A DNA stretch of 64,000 nucleotides from Flavobacteriaceae bacterium (GTDB lineage: Bacteria; Bacteroidota; Bacteroidia; Flavobacteriales; Flavobacteriaceae): NCBI GenBank assembly GCA_947483075.1, contig CANKLE010000004.1:1-64000 (forward strand), written 5' to 3'. The notes beneath the pieces are model-generated. The model was not told the DNA's origin and searched no databases. It saw only the letters and a list, made by a program, of their open reading frames with translations. This document shows positions 41,868 through 50,870 of this stretch, piece after piece. The translations under genes and the position numbers were made by a program. How positions within the stretch are numbered: position 1 is the first letter of the stretch; each line of letters begins with the position of its first letter.

Positions 41868-43805
41868 TTAAAACGAAATGCTACAGCCCAGTTTGTAATT
41901 TCTTCCTTTGGTATTGTAGCCCACCACTTCTTGAAAATTGGCATTGAAAAGGTTGGTGATGTAGCCAAAAATTTGTACCCGTTTGGGCAACACATCCCAA
42001 GCTATCGTAGAATTAAACACCTGATAAGCGGGCAATTTCACTATGGCTGATTCCGAAATATTAGAATCATAATAAGCGTCGGTGCGAGGATCTACATATT
42101 GATATGTGAACCCTACAGAACCTTTTTTAAACTGATAAGAAAGATCCATATTCACTTTATGTTTGGGTATTAATCGATTGAGCTGCTCTTGCACCTGAGT
42201 ATAGGTGTAATTGGTTCCAAAATTCCAGTTATTTGATAAGGCATAACGCAAACTTCCCTCAATTCCTTTGGCATGAAAGACACCAAGCCAGTTTTTGTAG
42301 TACGACTCAAAAGTAACCGCATCGGTATAAAAATCAATGACATTGCATTCTTCCCGATAAAAACCAACGCCTTTAATGCTGAGTTTCTTGGCGAATACTC
42401 GGGCTTCGAAACCCAATTCGGTGGTGGAGTTTTTTTCGGGAGTCAATTGTAAGTTTCCATACGGACCATACAACTGGTACAAGCTGGGCGTGATAAAAGC
42501 GGTACTTTGAGAGGCCAATATTTTGAGTGGAAGCTGAGCAAAAACATAACTGGGATTTAAGTTATAGACAACTTGATTTCCGTAGGCGCTGTGTGTATTG
42601 ATTCGAGTTCCGGCATTGATATTCAATCCAAAATCAGAATTGTAAACTACGGTAGCATACGGATCGAGTAAAATAAATTTAGAATCTTCGTGGTGCACAT
42701 CGGTATATAAATCTTTTTGAGCCATGTCCAAAAACTGGTATTGCACTCCCGACACCACAAACAATTGACTGGAGATTTTGTGTTTAGAAAACAAATCGAA
42801 GGAGGCCGTCCTGCCCGCGTACTGGTATTTCTCGACGGTTGAACTGAAGGTGTCGGTTTGCCAAATGGTTCTGTTTATCGAGGAGAGTCCGGCATTCAAA
42901 ACAAATTCACCAAAGGTATTTGTGTATTTTGATTCCAATCCGAGGCGGTATTGCTCAGAAAAACTAGCGTTATTCAAATCATCGGCGTTGGTGAGTGTTC
43001 CGTCAAACGAATTGTCAAAGGTGTTTTTGATGCGGTCGTAATTTCCAAACAAATCAAATCGAAACCGATCTGACGCCTTCAAACCCAGTTTTTGCATCAC
43101 ATTGATACGAGAGAATAAATCGGCTTCGGCAGGATTTGCTGCGGCCTCACTCATGCCTCTAGTTTCAGTGCTGTTTACAGAAGTTAAGTAATTTACTTTA
43201 TGAATTGTTCCATTAACCGAAACACCTTGGCTAAATTCTTGCCCCGCTATTCTTGCCGTTTGGGCGGTATTTTGGGTGCCTATATTGCTGTATACATTTC
43301 CTGCCATCGTCTTTGGGCTGGATTTTTTTAAGGTGATCGAAATCACGCCGGTGGCCGCCCCGGTTCCGTATAAGGTACTTGAAGCTCCTTTCATGACCTC
43401 GATTTTTTCGATTTGATCGATCGAGATGAGCCGCAAATCGTATACTAAATTGATCCCGGAAGCATCGGTTGCAGGAATACCGTCTATATAGATTGCCGTT
43501 TGCTGATTTCGCCCGCCACGAATGTAATAGCCCAAATTTTTACCCGCAAAAGATTGATTTCCATTAATCTCTACTCCGGCCAACTGGCTGAGTACATTGG
43601 CCACTGATTGTCCTTGCTTTTTGGCTAAATCTTGGGCCGTTAGCACCTCAATGATTTTACCTGATTTTTGACTATTCAATTCAAATTTTGTATCAGAAAC
43701 CACTACTTCTTTAAGTTGGGTTGTAGACAAGGTATCTTGTGCTTGCGCATACAAAAGAGGTGAAGCCAATGCATAGAAACACAGGCAAATAATTACTTTG
43801 TTCAT
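41868..43805 (-). CDS. btuB: TonB-dependent receptor, probable cobalamin receptor
   Basis: A 645-residue outer-membrane receptor, similar in length to E. coli BtuB (about 600). It has a signal peptide (ending LYAQAQ), a TonB-box region (STTQLKEVVVSD), a plug domain (about 45-160, with VLSQLAGVEING, GYYIRGGRNQQTAIYIDGIP and KIEVMKGASSTLYGTGAATGVISI) and a beta-barrel ending in an aromatic C-terminal strand (NYKLGCSISF). The gene lies behind a cobalamin riboswitch and is divergent from a B12-type ABC importer, so B12 or a related corrinoid is the likely ligand. Confidence 0.92.
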   Translation of the reverse strand: MNKVIICLCFYALASPLLYAQAQDTLSTTQLKEVVVSDTKFELNSQKSGKIIEVLTAQDLAKKQGQSVANVLSQLAGVEINGNQSFAGKNLGYYIRGGRNQQTAIYIDGIPATDASGINLVYDLRLISIDQIEKIEVMKGASSTLYGTGAATGVISITLKKSSPKTMAGNVYSNIGTQNTAQTARIAGQEFSQGVSVNGTIHKVNYLTSVNSTETRGMSEAAANPAEADLFSRINVMQKLGLKASDRFRFDLFGNYDRIKNTFDNSFDGTLTNADDLNNASFSEQYRLGLESKYTNTFGEFVLNAGLSSINRTIWQTDTFSSTVEKYQYAGRTASFDLFSKHKISSQLFVVSGVQYQFLDMAQKDLYTDVHHEDSKFILLDPYATVVYNSDFGLNINAGTRINTHSAYGNQVVYNLNPSYVFAQLPLKILASQSTAFITPSLYQLYGPYGNLQLTPEKNSTTELGFEARVFAKKLSIKGVGFYREECNVIDFYTDAVTFESYYKNWLGVFHAKGIEGSLRYALSNNWNFGTNYTYTQVQEQLNRLIPKHKVNMDLSYQFKKGSVGFTYQYVDPRTDAYYDSNISESAIVKLPAYQVFNSTIAWDVLPKRVQIFGYITNLFNANFQEVVGYNTKGRNYKLGCSISF

Positions 43806-43864
43806 TTAATTAGAGTACTAATTAATTCGATAAAAGGGAGAAAAGCACAGAACTTACCCATACT

Positions 43865-43888
43865 CAAACTTTTTTTCCCGAAAGTTTG
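43865..43888 (-). promoter_or_regulatory. Hairpin between riboswitch and btuB
   Basis: CAAACTTT (43865-43872) pairs with AAAGTTTG (43881-43888) directly after the riboswitch and shares its last base with the proposed riboswitch closing stem. It has no T run on the minus strand, so it may act as part of a switch in translation rather than as a terminator. Confidence 0.4.
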
Positions 43889-44112
43889 TTGCTCAACGAA
43901 TAGGGGCAGGTCTCCTGGCTTGCGTCTTGTTATCAACCTTCTCATTCGCCGCGGCGAACAATGGTATTGCAGTGTATAACAAGCTTTCTAGCTTACAGTT
44001 GCGGGAACAGCTTGGGATTTTTGATTTGCGATTTTAGATTGTTGTAAAATAAAACCAATAAATAAATCAATCACCCAATTCCCTTTTAATGCTTTGATAA
44101 CTCAAAAGCAAC
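43888..44112 (-). ncRNA. Cobalamin riboswitch
   Basis: On the minus strand it has the B12 box AAGCCAGGAGACCTGCC (43905-43921), the core AATCCCAAGCTGTTCCCGC followed by AACTGTAA, a CACTG segment, and the 5' GGGAAttGGGTG block (about 44072-44083). GTTGCT and AGCAAC (44107-44112 and 43888-43893) can close the P1 stem. The position is the 5' leader of btuB. It should lower receptor synthesis when adenosylcobalamin is plentiful. Confidence 0.92.
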
Positions 44113-44125
44113 CTCAATTCGAGGC

Positions 44126-44133
44126 CAAAGATA
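44126..44133 (-). promoter_or_regulatory. btuB promoter (-7 box)
   Basis: TATCTTTG on the minus strand; initiation near 44119 would start the RNA just before the riboswitch P1 strand. Confidence 0.6.
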
Positions 44134-44161
44134 CCGATTCATTGGCCAATAAAAAATATAA

Positions 44162-44194
44162 TTTGAAATTTAATTGGCATTCCTACTACCTTTG
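44162..44194 (+). promoter_or_regulatory. btuFCD promoter
   Basis: -33 TTTG (44162-44165), a 21-base spacer, and -7 TACCTTTG (44187-44194). Initiation near 44201 leaves a leader of about 12 bases, so this operon does not carry the riboswitch. It also excludes a start codon at 44174 for btuF. Confidence 0.65.
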
Positions 44195-44212
44195 CCCGGA
44201 AGAAATTTATCG

Positions 44213-45349
44213 ATGAAGTTTGTGTCTCCTTTTGTTTTACTCTTTTGTTGTGCCGCACTATTTGTGCAGTGCCAACAACATCAAGCTGCTAATAAAAAAT
44301 CAAACAAGCAATCAGAAGTGCGTTATGCCAAAGGCTTTTCAATACACACACAGCACAACTATTCTATTGTAACTATTCGGGATCCCTGGCCCAATGCTAC
44401 CCAAACCTACACCTATGTATTGGCAAAAAAAAATGCGGCTATTCCCGACAGCCTCAACTCCTACCCGCTTATTCATGTGCCTGTACGCAAATTGGTAGCC
44501 ACCTCAACTACGCACTTGCCTTCTCTCGATATGTTGGGCGAAAGCAATTCCTTGGTGGGGTTTCCCAATTTAAAGTACATCTCCTCTCCAAAAATAAGAG
44601 CCCGAATTGACCAAGGATTGGTAACCGAACTGGGAAACAACCAAAACATGAATACCGAGCTGTTACTTAATCTTCGACCCAATGTGATCATTGGCTATGG
44701 CATTGACAACAAAAATTCGGCACTCGATAAATTACAACAAAGCGGACTTCCTGTGTTACTCAATGGCGATTGGAACGAACAATCTCCCTTGGGCAAAGCC
44801 GAATGGATCAAATTATTTGGCGTGTTATTCTGCAAAGAAGCACAAGCCGAAAAAGTCTTTAAGGCGATCGAAAAATCGTATTTATCTACCGCAGCCTTGG
44901 TAAAAAAAAGCGCCCATAAGCCTACAGTGCTCTCCGGTGCCCTATACCAAGACCAGTGGTTTTTACCTCAAGGACAAAGTTGGGCAGCTCAATTTATAGA
45001 CGCAGCCGGCGGAACCTATTTATGGAAAGACAGCCCAGGAACTGGCAGCTTGTCTTTGCCGTTTGAAGCCGTTTATGAAAAAGCGGCCAACGCAAACTTT
45101 TGGATTGGTCCGGCGCAGTTCGGGTCCTACCAAGAAATGGAACAAAGCAGCTCTCATTATACTAAATTTGCTGCTTTTCGGCATAAAAAAATAACTACAT
45201 TTAGCAGTAAAAAAGGAAAAACAGGCGGATTAATTTATTACGAATTAGCCCCCAACCGACCCGATTTAGTGCTTCGGGATTTGGTAAAAATTTTACATCC
45301 TGAACTGCTGCCTTCCTACCAACTTTATTTTTTTGAACCGCTACGCTAA
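44213..45349 (+). CDS. btuF: B12-type ABC transporter substrate-binding lipoprotein
   Basis: A 378-residue binding protein of the BtuF/FhuD class. The start at 44213 (MKFVSPFVLLFCCAALF) follows the promoter and gives a lipoprotein signal with lipobox LFVQC. Two lobes are joined by a long helix: VRKLVATSTTHLPSLDMLGESNSLVGFPN and LLNLRPNVIIGYGID in the first, PTVLSGALYQDQWFLPQGQSWAAQFIDAAGG in the second. Such proteins also bind siderophores; B12 is favoured because of the neighbouring riboswitch. Its stop overlaps the btuC start by one base. Confidence 0.82.
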   Translation: MKFVSPFVLLFCCAALFVQCQQHQAANKKSNKQSEVRYAKGFSIHTQHNYSIVTIRDPWPNATQTYTYVLAKKNAAIPDSLNSYPLIHVPVRKLVATSTTHLPSLDMLGESNSLVGFPNLKYISSPKIRARIDQGLVTELGNNQNMNTELLLNLRPNVIIGYGIDNKNSALDKLQQSGLPVLLNGDWNEQSPLGKAEWIKLFGVLFCKEAQAEKVFKAIEKSYLSTAALVKKSAHKPTVLSGALYQDQWFLPQGQSWAAQFIDAAGGTYLWKDSPGTGSLSLPFEAVYEKAANANFWIGPAQFGSYQEMEQSSSHYTKFAAFRHKKITTFSSKKGKTGGLIYYELAPNRPDLVLRDLVKILHPELLPSYQLYFFEPLR

Positions 45350-46371
45350 TGCAAAAACCAAGAACTATACTCGGCCTATTTTTCCTGCTCACGCTGGCTG
45401 TTTTGCTGTTATTTCTATGGGATATTTCCTCGGGGGCAGTAGCTATTCCGATTCGTGATGTTTGGAATGGCTTAACCTCTACTTCCCACAACAGCAGCTG
45501 GGATTACATTGTTCTTGACTACCGTTTACCCAAAGCTATTACGGCAATTTTAGTTGGGATGGGACTTTCCGTAAGCGGGTTGTTGATGCAAACCTTATTT
45601 AGAAATCCATTGGCGGGTCCTTATGTGTTGGGCTTAAGTTCGGGATCGAGTTTGGGCGTGGCTTTTGTTCTCATGGGAGCAAGTCTTGTTCCGCCTCATT
45701 TGGCAATCTACTTGCAGTCGCCCTACAGCATCATTTTGGCTTCCTGTTTGGGAAGTTTATTGGTTTTACTGGCCGTATTACTTGTCGCGCAACGCCTGAA
45801 AGACACTATGTCTATCTTGGTTGTAGGACTTATGTTCGGAAGCTTTAGCAGTGCCTTAGTGGCCGTGTTGTCGTATTTGAGTTCGGCCGAAGCCTTGCAA
45901 CGATTTACCTTTTGGTCTTTGGGAAGTTTGGGGAATTTATCCTGGAATTCTATAGCAATCTTAGGCAGTTGTGTTGCGATTGGTTTACTGCTCAGTTTAG
46001 CTACGTTAAAAGCATTAAACGCTTTATTGCTCGGTGAAAATTACGCCAAAACCTTGGGTATTCGATATACTCAAACCAAGTACCTCGTGATTTTGGGAAC
46101 GGCAATATTGGCCGGAAGCATTACCGCCTATGTGGGGCCTATTGCCTTTATTGGGTTGGCTGTGCCACACATGGCTAAGCTTATTTTTCAAACGAGTCAA
46201 CACCAATTGCTTTTTGTGGCTACACTTTTACTTGGGGCTGCCGTTCTGCTGTTGTGCGATGTCCTCACTCAGCTGCCAGGGAGCGATATTTTCTTGCCCA
46301 TTAATGCCATAACCTCGCTGATTGGCGCGCCCATTGTGATCTATTTATTAGTCAAAAAACAACACCGCTAA
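45349..46371 (+). CDS. btuC: B12-type ABC transporter permease (FecCD family)
   Basis: A 340-residue permease with about ten membrane helices. Family motifs include DYRLPKAITAILVGMGLSVSGLLMQTLFRNPLAGPYVLGLSSGSSLGVA near the N-terminal half and GPIAFIGLAVPHMAK, the loop that contacts the ATPase. It overlaps its neighbours by one base on both sides, giving a tightly coupled btuF-btuC-btuD operon. A siderophore role is possible by family alone, but context favours B12. Confidence 0.88.
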   Translation: MQKPRTILGLFFLLTLAVLLLFLWDISSGAVAIPIRDVWNGLTSTSHNSSWDYIVLDYRLPKAITAILVGMGLSVSGLLMQTLFRNPLAGPYVLGLSSGSSLGVAFVLMGASLVPPHLAIYLQSPYSIILASCLGSLLVLLAVLLVAQRLKDTMSILVVGLMFGSFSSALVAVLSYLSSAEALQRFTFWSLGSLGNLSWNSIAILGSCVAIGLLLSLATLKALNALLLGENYAKTLGIRYTQTKYLVILGTAILAGSITAYVGPIAFIGLAVPHMAKLIFQTSQHQLLFVATLLLGAAVLLLCDVLTQLPGSDIFLPINAITSLIGAPIVIYLLVKKQHR

Positions 46372-47153
46372 TGGAGGAACATTTACTACACACCGTCAAT
46401 TTACAAGTAGGCTACCACACCAACGGAAAGCCTCATCCTCTTGCTTCTGGACTAGATTTAACCTTGCCAAAAGGACAGCTTATTGCGTTGGTAGGTCAAA
46501 ATGGTGTGGGTAAATCGAGTTTGTTGCGCACGATTTGTCAATTGCAAAAACCACTTCAGGGCGAAGTATTTCTGCTGGGGAAAAATGTTGAACGGTACGA
46601 TTCACAAGAATTGGCACAACAATTTAGTGTGGTTTTGACCGAAAAATTACCACCCAGCAACTTGACTGTTTGGGAATTAGTGGCATTAGGCCGACAACCC
46701 TATACAAACTGGATTGGGCAATTGACCAAAAAAGACCAACAAGCTATTGAACAAGCACTTACGGATACCGATCTAACTCACATTCAAAACCAAAAGCACT
46801 TTACCCTGAGTGACGGGCAATTGCAAAAAGCCTTGATCGCGCGTGCCTTGGCGCAGGAAACGCACCTAATTGTGCTCGACGAACCAACTACTCATCTGGA
46901 TTTAGTACACAAACTAAAATTGTTACAACTGCTCAAATCGGTTTGTGTATCTCAAGAAAAATGCGTGTTGTTTTCTACGCACGATATTGAATTGGCCTTA
47001 ACTATCTGTGACCAATTGATCGTAATGACACCCGAGCAGGTGAGGCAAGACAGTCCTGAAAACTTGGTCGCTTCGGGCATTTTTTCACGCTTATTTTCAG
47101 ACCAAACGTTTGGGTTTGATTCTACAACCAAAAAGTTCAGCTTTACGATATAG
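46371..47153 (+). CDS. btuD: B12-type ABC transporter ATPase
   Basis: A 260-residue ATPase that powers the importer. Walker A is GQNGVGKSS (about 42-50), the ABC signature reads LSDGQ instead of LSGGQ, Walker B with catalytic Glu is LIVLDEPTTHLD, and the switch His is in FSTHDIE. The odd signature residue is tolerated in other FecE/BtuD relatives. The 3' end overlaps the convergent trmL gene by 11 bases. Confidence 0.88.
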   Translation: MEEHLLHTVNLQVGYHTNGKPHPLASGLDLTLPKGQLIALVGQNGVGKSSLLRTICQLQKPLQGEVFLLGKNVERYDSQELAQQFSVVLTEKLPPSNLTVWELVALGRQPYTNWIGQLTKKDQQAIEQALTDTDLTHIQNQKHFTLSDGQLQKALIARALAQETHLIVLDEPTTHLDLVHKLKLLQLLKSVCVSQEKCVLFSTHDIELALTICDQLIVMTPEQVRQDSPENLVASGIFSRLFSDQTFGFDSTTKKFSFTI

Positions 47154-47598
47154 CGCGCAACTGCCGTTTGGCCTCTCCCAGTACAAAAGCACAGGCATTG
47201 GCCAAATTAAAACTGCGCACCAAGGGTGATATCGGAATGGCCAAATGTTGTTCGAATTGAGCCAAGACTGCTGCACTCAACCCCACACTTTCTTTGCCAA
47301 AAACCAACCAATCCCCGTCTTGAAATTGCGCATCCAAATAAGATGTTTTGGCATGCGAACTAAATAAAAATACGCGAGAAGTATCGGGAATTTGAGCCGC
47401 CCATTCGGCCACATTGGCATATTGAAACCATTCCAAATGCACCCAATAATCCAAGCCCGAACGCTTCAGGTTTTTGTCGGTAATTTCAAATCCAAAGGGA
47501 TGAATGAGGTGCAAACGACTTTCGGTGCCTACACACAATCGACCAATGTTTCCGGTATTATTCGGGATTTCGGGTTCAACTAAAACAATGTTTAACAT
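47143..47598 (-). CDS. trmL: tRNA (cytidine(34)-2'-O)-methyltransferase
   Basis: A 151-residue SPOUT methyltransferase that methylates the wobble ribose of some tRNA-Leu. It begins MLNIVLVEPEIPNNTGNIGR and has HPFGFEITDKNLKRSGLDYW, LVFGKESVGL and IPISPLVRSFNLANACAF, which form the trefoil knot. Length and motifs match TrmL/YibK. It lies 8 bases after the pseudouridine synthase gene, forming an RNA-modification pair. Confidence 0.95.
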   Translation of the reverse strand: MLNIVLVEPEIPNNTGNIGRLCVGTESRLHLIHPFGFEITDKNLKRSGLDYWVHLEWFQYANVAEWAAQIPDTSRVFLFSSHAKTSYLDAQFQDGDWLVFGKESVGLSAAVLAQFEQHLAIPISPLVRSFNLANACAFVLGEAKRQLRAIS

Positions 47599-47606
47599 AC
47601 TGTAGA

Positions 47607-48176
47607 TTATAAATTAAATTCAGGAACAGCTCGAGCTTGGCCTGCGGCTAAATCGCCCAACTTGAGGTGGCCAATGCGCACACGAACCAAGCGCAAGGTA
47701 GGAAATCCTACTGCCGAAGTCATTTTGCGCACCTGACGAAATTTGCCTTCCGTGAGCGTTATCGAAACCCAAGAAGTGGGACCGTGGCGTTCGTCTCTTA
47801 TTTTTTTGGCGCGTGCACCAAAACTGGGTATAGTAGTTAAAATAAAAGCGGCACAAGGTTTGGTTTGGTATTTTTTTCCTTCAAACCCAATTTCTACGCC
47901 AGCTTGTAATTGCGCTACCGCTTCGGGCGTAATGAGGCCATCGACCTGCGCATAATATTCTTTTTCGACTTTGCTGCTGCAAATGTAATCGCTTACCTTT
48001 CCGTCGGTGGTGAGCAATAATAAGCCTTCTGAATCTTCATCTAGTCGGCCAATAGCCATCGTACCAGCCGGAAAACCATACAATTCGCCCAACAATTTTT
48101 TCTTGCGTTTCAGTTGGTACACAAATTGACTCAAATAGCCATCGGGTTTGTGAAGCATAAAATGGTGGTGCATCAT
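47607..48176 (-). CDS. rRNA pseudouridine synthase, RsuA family (RluE-like)
   Basis: A 189-residue enzyme that isomerises uridine in rRNA. The catalytic Asp is in AIGRLDEDSEGLLLLTTDG (about 42-60). KVEKEYYAQVDG and FRQVRKMTSAVGFPTLRLVRVRIG are typical. It lacks the N-terminal S4 domain of RsuA/RluB, as RluE does. The exact target uridine is not certain. It is cotranscribed with trmL. Confidence 0.9.
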   Translation of the reverse strand: MMHHHFMLHKPDGYLSQFVYQLKRKKKLLGELYGFPAGTMAIGRLDEDSEGLLLLTTDGKVSDYICSSKVEKEYYAQVDGLITPEAVAQLQAGVEIGFEGKKYQTKPCAAFILTTIPSFGARAKKIRDERHGPTSWVSITLTEGKFRQVRKMTSAVGFPTLRLVRVRIGHLKLGDLAAGQARAVPEFNL

Positions 48177-48318
48177 CGAATTTTTAGGTCGGTAAAACTA
48201 CTCTTTTTGGGTTGGATTCGCTACAAGCGTACTACAAAAAATGTTGAAAACTCCTAGCAAATCGGTTTAAAATTGGAGGTAAAATGGTGTACATTTACCC
48301 TTCTTCAAATTAATTAGT

Positions 48319-49647
48319 ATGATCGCAACTGCCAGTCTTTTAGTCGTATTTATAGTCGCTTTAGCAATTGGTATCTATCTGGGCAAACTCTTGTTTTCGT
48401 CTCGGGCTGTCAACGAAAAAATGAGCTTAGAATCGCAAGTAAAATCGCTAGAGCTAGCACAAAATCAGCATAAAGAGCAACTGCAACAGCTGCAAAACGA
48501 GAAGGAAGCAATCCGATCAGAAAAAGAGCGCCTGGCAGTAAGTCTGTCGCGCAAAGAAAGCGATTACGATTATTTACTAGAACGCCAAAAAGAACAAAAA
48601 GAAGAAATTGCCGATCTACAAGCCAAATTCACCAAAGAATTTGAAAATTTGGCCAATAAAATCTTTGAAGAAAAATCAACCAAATTTACCGCGCAAAACA
48701 AAGTAAACATGGATAATTTACTGCATCCGTTGCAAGAAAAAATCCAATCTTTTGAGAAAAAAGTCGAAGATACACACAAAGAAACTTTGGTAAACAATGT
48801 GACTTTACGTGAGCAAATTGTTCAGCTCACGAGTTTAAACGAAAAAATGAACCAGGAGACCATGAACCTCACCAAAGCACTCAAAGGCGATAGCAAAATG
48901 CAGGGCAATTGGGGCGAATTGGTTTTGGAACGCGTACTCGAAAAATCGGGCTTAGAGAAGGACCGCGAATATTTTGTGCAACAAGCCCATACCGATCCCC
49001 AAGGCAATCGCGTTTTTCCCGATGTGGTGATTCATTTACCCGACGGCAAGAAGATGATCGTCGATTCGAAAGTGTCGCTCACTGCCTACGAAAAATATGC
49101 CAACGAAGAAGACACCAATGTAAAAGCCACCTATCTAAAAGAGCATGTAAATTCGATTCGCCGCCATGTGGAGCAGCTGGGTGATAAAAATTACCAGGAT
49201 TTGTACCAAATCGAAAGTCCTGATTTTGTCTTGTTATTTATCCCAATAGAACCGGCCTTTGCAGCTGCCTTAAACGAAGACACCAGTTTGTACAACAAGG
49301 CTTTCGAAAAAAACATCGTGATTGTTACCCCTTCTACCCTTTTGGCAACTTTGCGCACCATTGACAGCATGTGGGCCAATCAGAAACAGCAAGAAAATGC
49401 GTTTGAAATTGCCCGTCAAGCTGGCGCACTCTATGATAAATTTGAGGGCTTTGTCACCGATTTGATTCGCATTGGCAAAAAAATTGACGAAAGCAAAACA
49501 GAATACGACGGGGCCATGAACAAGTTGCGTGACGGAAAAGGCAACCTGATTACCAGTGTAGAGAAATTGAAAAAAATGGGGGCCAAAGCAAAAAAATCAT
49601 TGCCCGAACATTTGCTAAAAGAAATAGACCAAGAAACTGAAGATTAA
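48319..49647 (+). CDS. rmuC: DNA recombination protein RmuC
   Basis: A 442-residue protein with one N-terminal membrane helix (ATASLLVVFIVALAIGIYLG), a long coiled coil (about 35-135) and the RmuC core (about 140-430) with GNWGELVLERVLEKSGL, PDVVIHLPDGKKMIVDSKVSLTAYEKY and TPSTLLATLRTI. The core belongs to the restriction-endonuclease-like fold, and D/E/K residues in VIHLPDGKKMIVDSKVS form the putative active site. In E. coli RmuC limits inversions at short repeats, which may matter in a genome with many short repeats. It is a single gene. Confidence 0.93.
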   Translation: MIATASLLVVFIVALAIGIYLGKLLFSSRAVNEKMSLESQVKSLELAQNQHKEQLQQLQNEKEAIRSEKERLAVSLSRKESDYDYLLERQKEQKEEIADLQAKFTKEFENLANKIFEEKSTKFTAQNKVNMDNLLHPLQEKIQSFEKKVEDTHKETLVNNVTLREQIVQLTSLNEKMNQETMNLTKALKGDSKMQGNWGELVLERVLEKSGLEKDREYFVQQAHTDPQGNRVFPDVVIHLPDGKKMIVDSKVSLTAYEKYANEEDTNVKATYLKEHVNSIRRHVEQLGDKNYQDLYQIESPDFVLLFIPIEPAFAAALNEDTSLYNKAFEKNIVIVTPSTLLATLRTIDSMWANQKQQENAFEIARQAGALYDKFEGFVTDLIRIGKKIDESKTEYDGAMNKLRDGKGNLITSVEKLKKMGAKAKKSLPEHLLKEIDQETED

Positions 49648-49692
49648 TAAGATACTCTCCAAAAAATTTGATAATTCGCTCGTTTTTTTTAC

Positions 49693-49700
49693 TATTTTTG
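49693..49700 (+). promoter_or_regulatory. Promoter of the diheme cytochrome gene (-7 box)
   Basis: TATTTTTG; initiation near 49707. This makes the in-frame GTG at 49709 an unlikely start and favours ATG 49718. Confidence 0.55.
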
Positions 49701-49717
49701 AAGTCTTAGTGCATTTT

Positions 49718-50845
49718 ATGTTAAAAAAGATATTTTTATTGGGATGTTTTTATTTTCTATTTGCTTCATGTAGCAACGAGGATACCAATTACATCAACTT
49801 GGAGTCGGCCAAAGATGGCGGAAGTGTTACGGCACCCGTGCAATTTGACCTCACTCAGGTTCCCTTTCCCAAATTATCTGACTATCATTTTTTTGTGGGC
49901 GCCTTAAAAAACCAGTCACCTGCCTACGCGGTTTTACCGTACCAACCTGCGAGTGCTTTATTTTCTGATTATGCGCACAAAAAACGCTTCGTTTGGCTAC
50001 CCAAAAATACCAAAGCCACGTATAACGGAGACGACAATGTGTTGGAATTTCCGGTTGGCGCAGTGCTTATTAAAACCTTTTATTACGACAATGTACAACC
50101 CGACAATACAACCAAAATCATAGAAACCAGGCTCTTGATTCGCAAAGGTGACGGCTGGCATTTGTACGATTACATTTGGAATGCCGAACAAACGGAAGCG
50201 GTTTTAGACAGCAGTGGGAATGGCTATTTTATTCCCATCACTTGGATTGAAAATGGCAGCAGCAAAAGCACCACCTACAAAATACCTTCCCAAACCGAAT
50301 GCGTCACCTGTCATAAAATTAATATAAATCAAACGGCAAACGGCGAAAAAGAAACCCCTATTGGTCCTAAACCACAAAATTTAAATACCCTTTACAACTA
50401 CGGAACAACCACCAAGAACCAATTAGAAAAATGGAAGCAAATGGGGTATATCAACAATACCTTGCCTGCCCTTTCTTCTATTTATTCTACTGTAGATTGG
50501 CGTGACACCAGCAAACCCTTGGCCTTACGCGCTCGATCTTATCTTGACATCAACTGCGCACATTGCCATCGCGTTGGTGGACATTGTGATTATGTACCGC
50601 AGCGTTTTGACTTTAGCAATACAAACAATTATACCCTAGGCATTTGCCTTACCCCTCTTTTTCAAGTACCCGATCATCCTTATGTGATCAATGCAGGAAA
50701 TGCCGATCAATCTGAATTGGTTTACCGAATGGACACCAACGAAGGGTCAGAAATGATGCCAATTATTGGCCGAACACTCATACACGAAGAAGGCGTACAA
50801 CTGATAAAAGATTGGATTAATTCCTTAACAACCACTTGTCCATAA
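49718..50845 (+). CDS. Diheme c-type cytochrome lipoprotein (SO2930-like)
   Basis: A 375-residue predicted lipoprotein (lipobox LFASC). Two CxxCH haem-binding sites are visible: CVTCH (about residue 198) and CAHCH (about 280), with PLALRARSYLDINCAHCH before the second. Later MMPIIGR could supply a Met ligand. The layout matches a family known as SO2930-like diheme cytochromes, with an N-terminal domain of about 180 residues (FPKLSDYHFFVGAL, YQPASALFSDYAHKKRFVWLP). The electron-transfer partner is unknown. Members I recall often sit beside a beta-helix protein, but here the next genes are T9SS cargo. Confidence 0.85.
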   Translation: MLKKIFLLGCFYFLFASCSNEDTNYINLESAKDGGSVTAPVQFDLTQVPFPKLSDYHFFVGALKNQSPAYAVLPYQPASALFSDYAHKKRFVWLPKNTKATYNGDDNVLEFPVGAVLIKTFYYDNVQPDNTTKIIETRLLIRKGDGWHLYDYIWNAEQTEAVLDSSGNGYFIPITWIENGSSKSTTYKIPSQTECVTCHKININQTANGEKETPIGPKPQNLNTLYNYGTTTKNQLEKWKQMGYINNTLPALSSIYSTVDWRDTSKPLALRARSYLDINCAHCHRVGGHCDYVPQRFDFSNTNNYTLGICLTPLFQVPDHPYVINAGNADQSELVYRMDTNEGSEMMPIIGRTLIHEEGVQLIKDWINSLTTTCP

Positions 50846-50870
50846 CCACCAAAACCAAATAAATTAACTC

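Noticed and set aside
44213-47153. Siderophore importer
   Set aside because: The ABC family also includes siderophore systems, but the cobalamin riboswitch on the divergent receptor favours B12. It is kept as a minor alternative.
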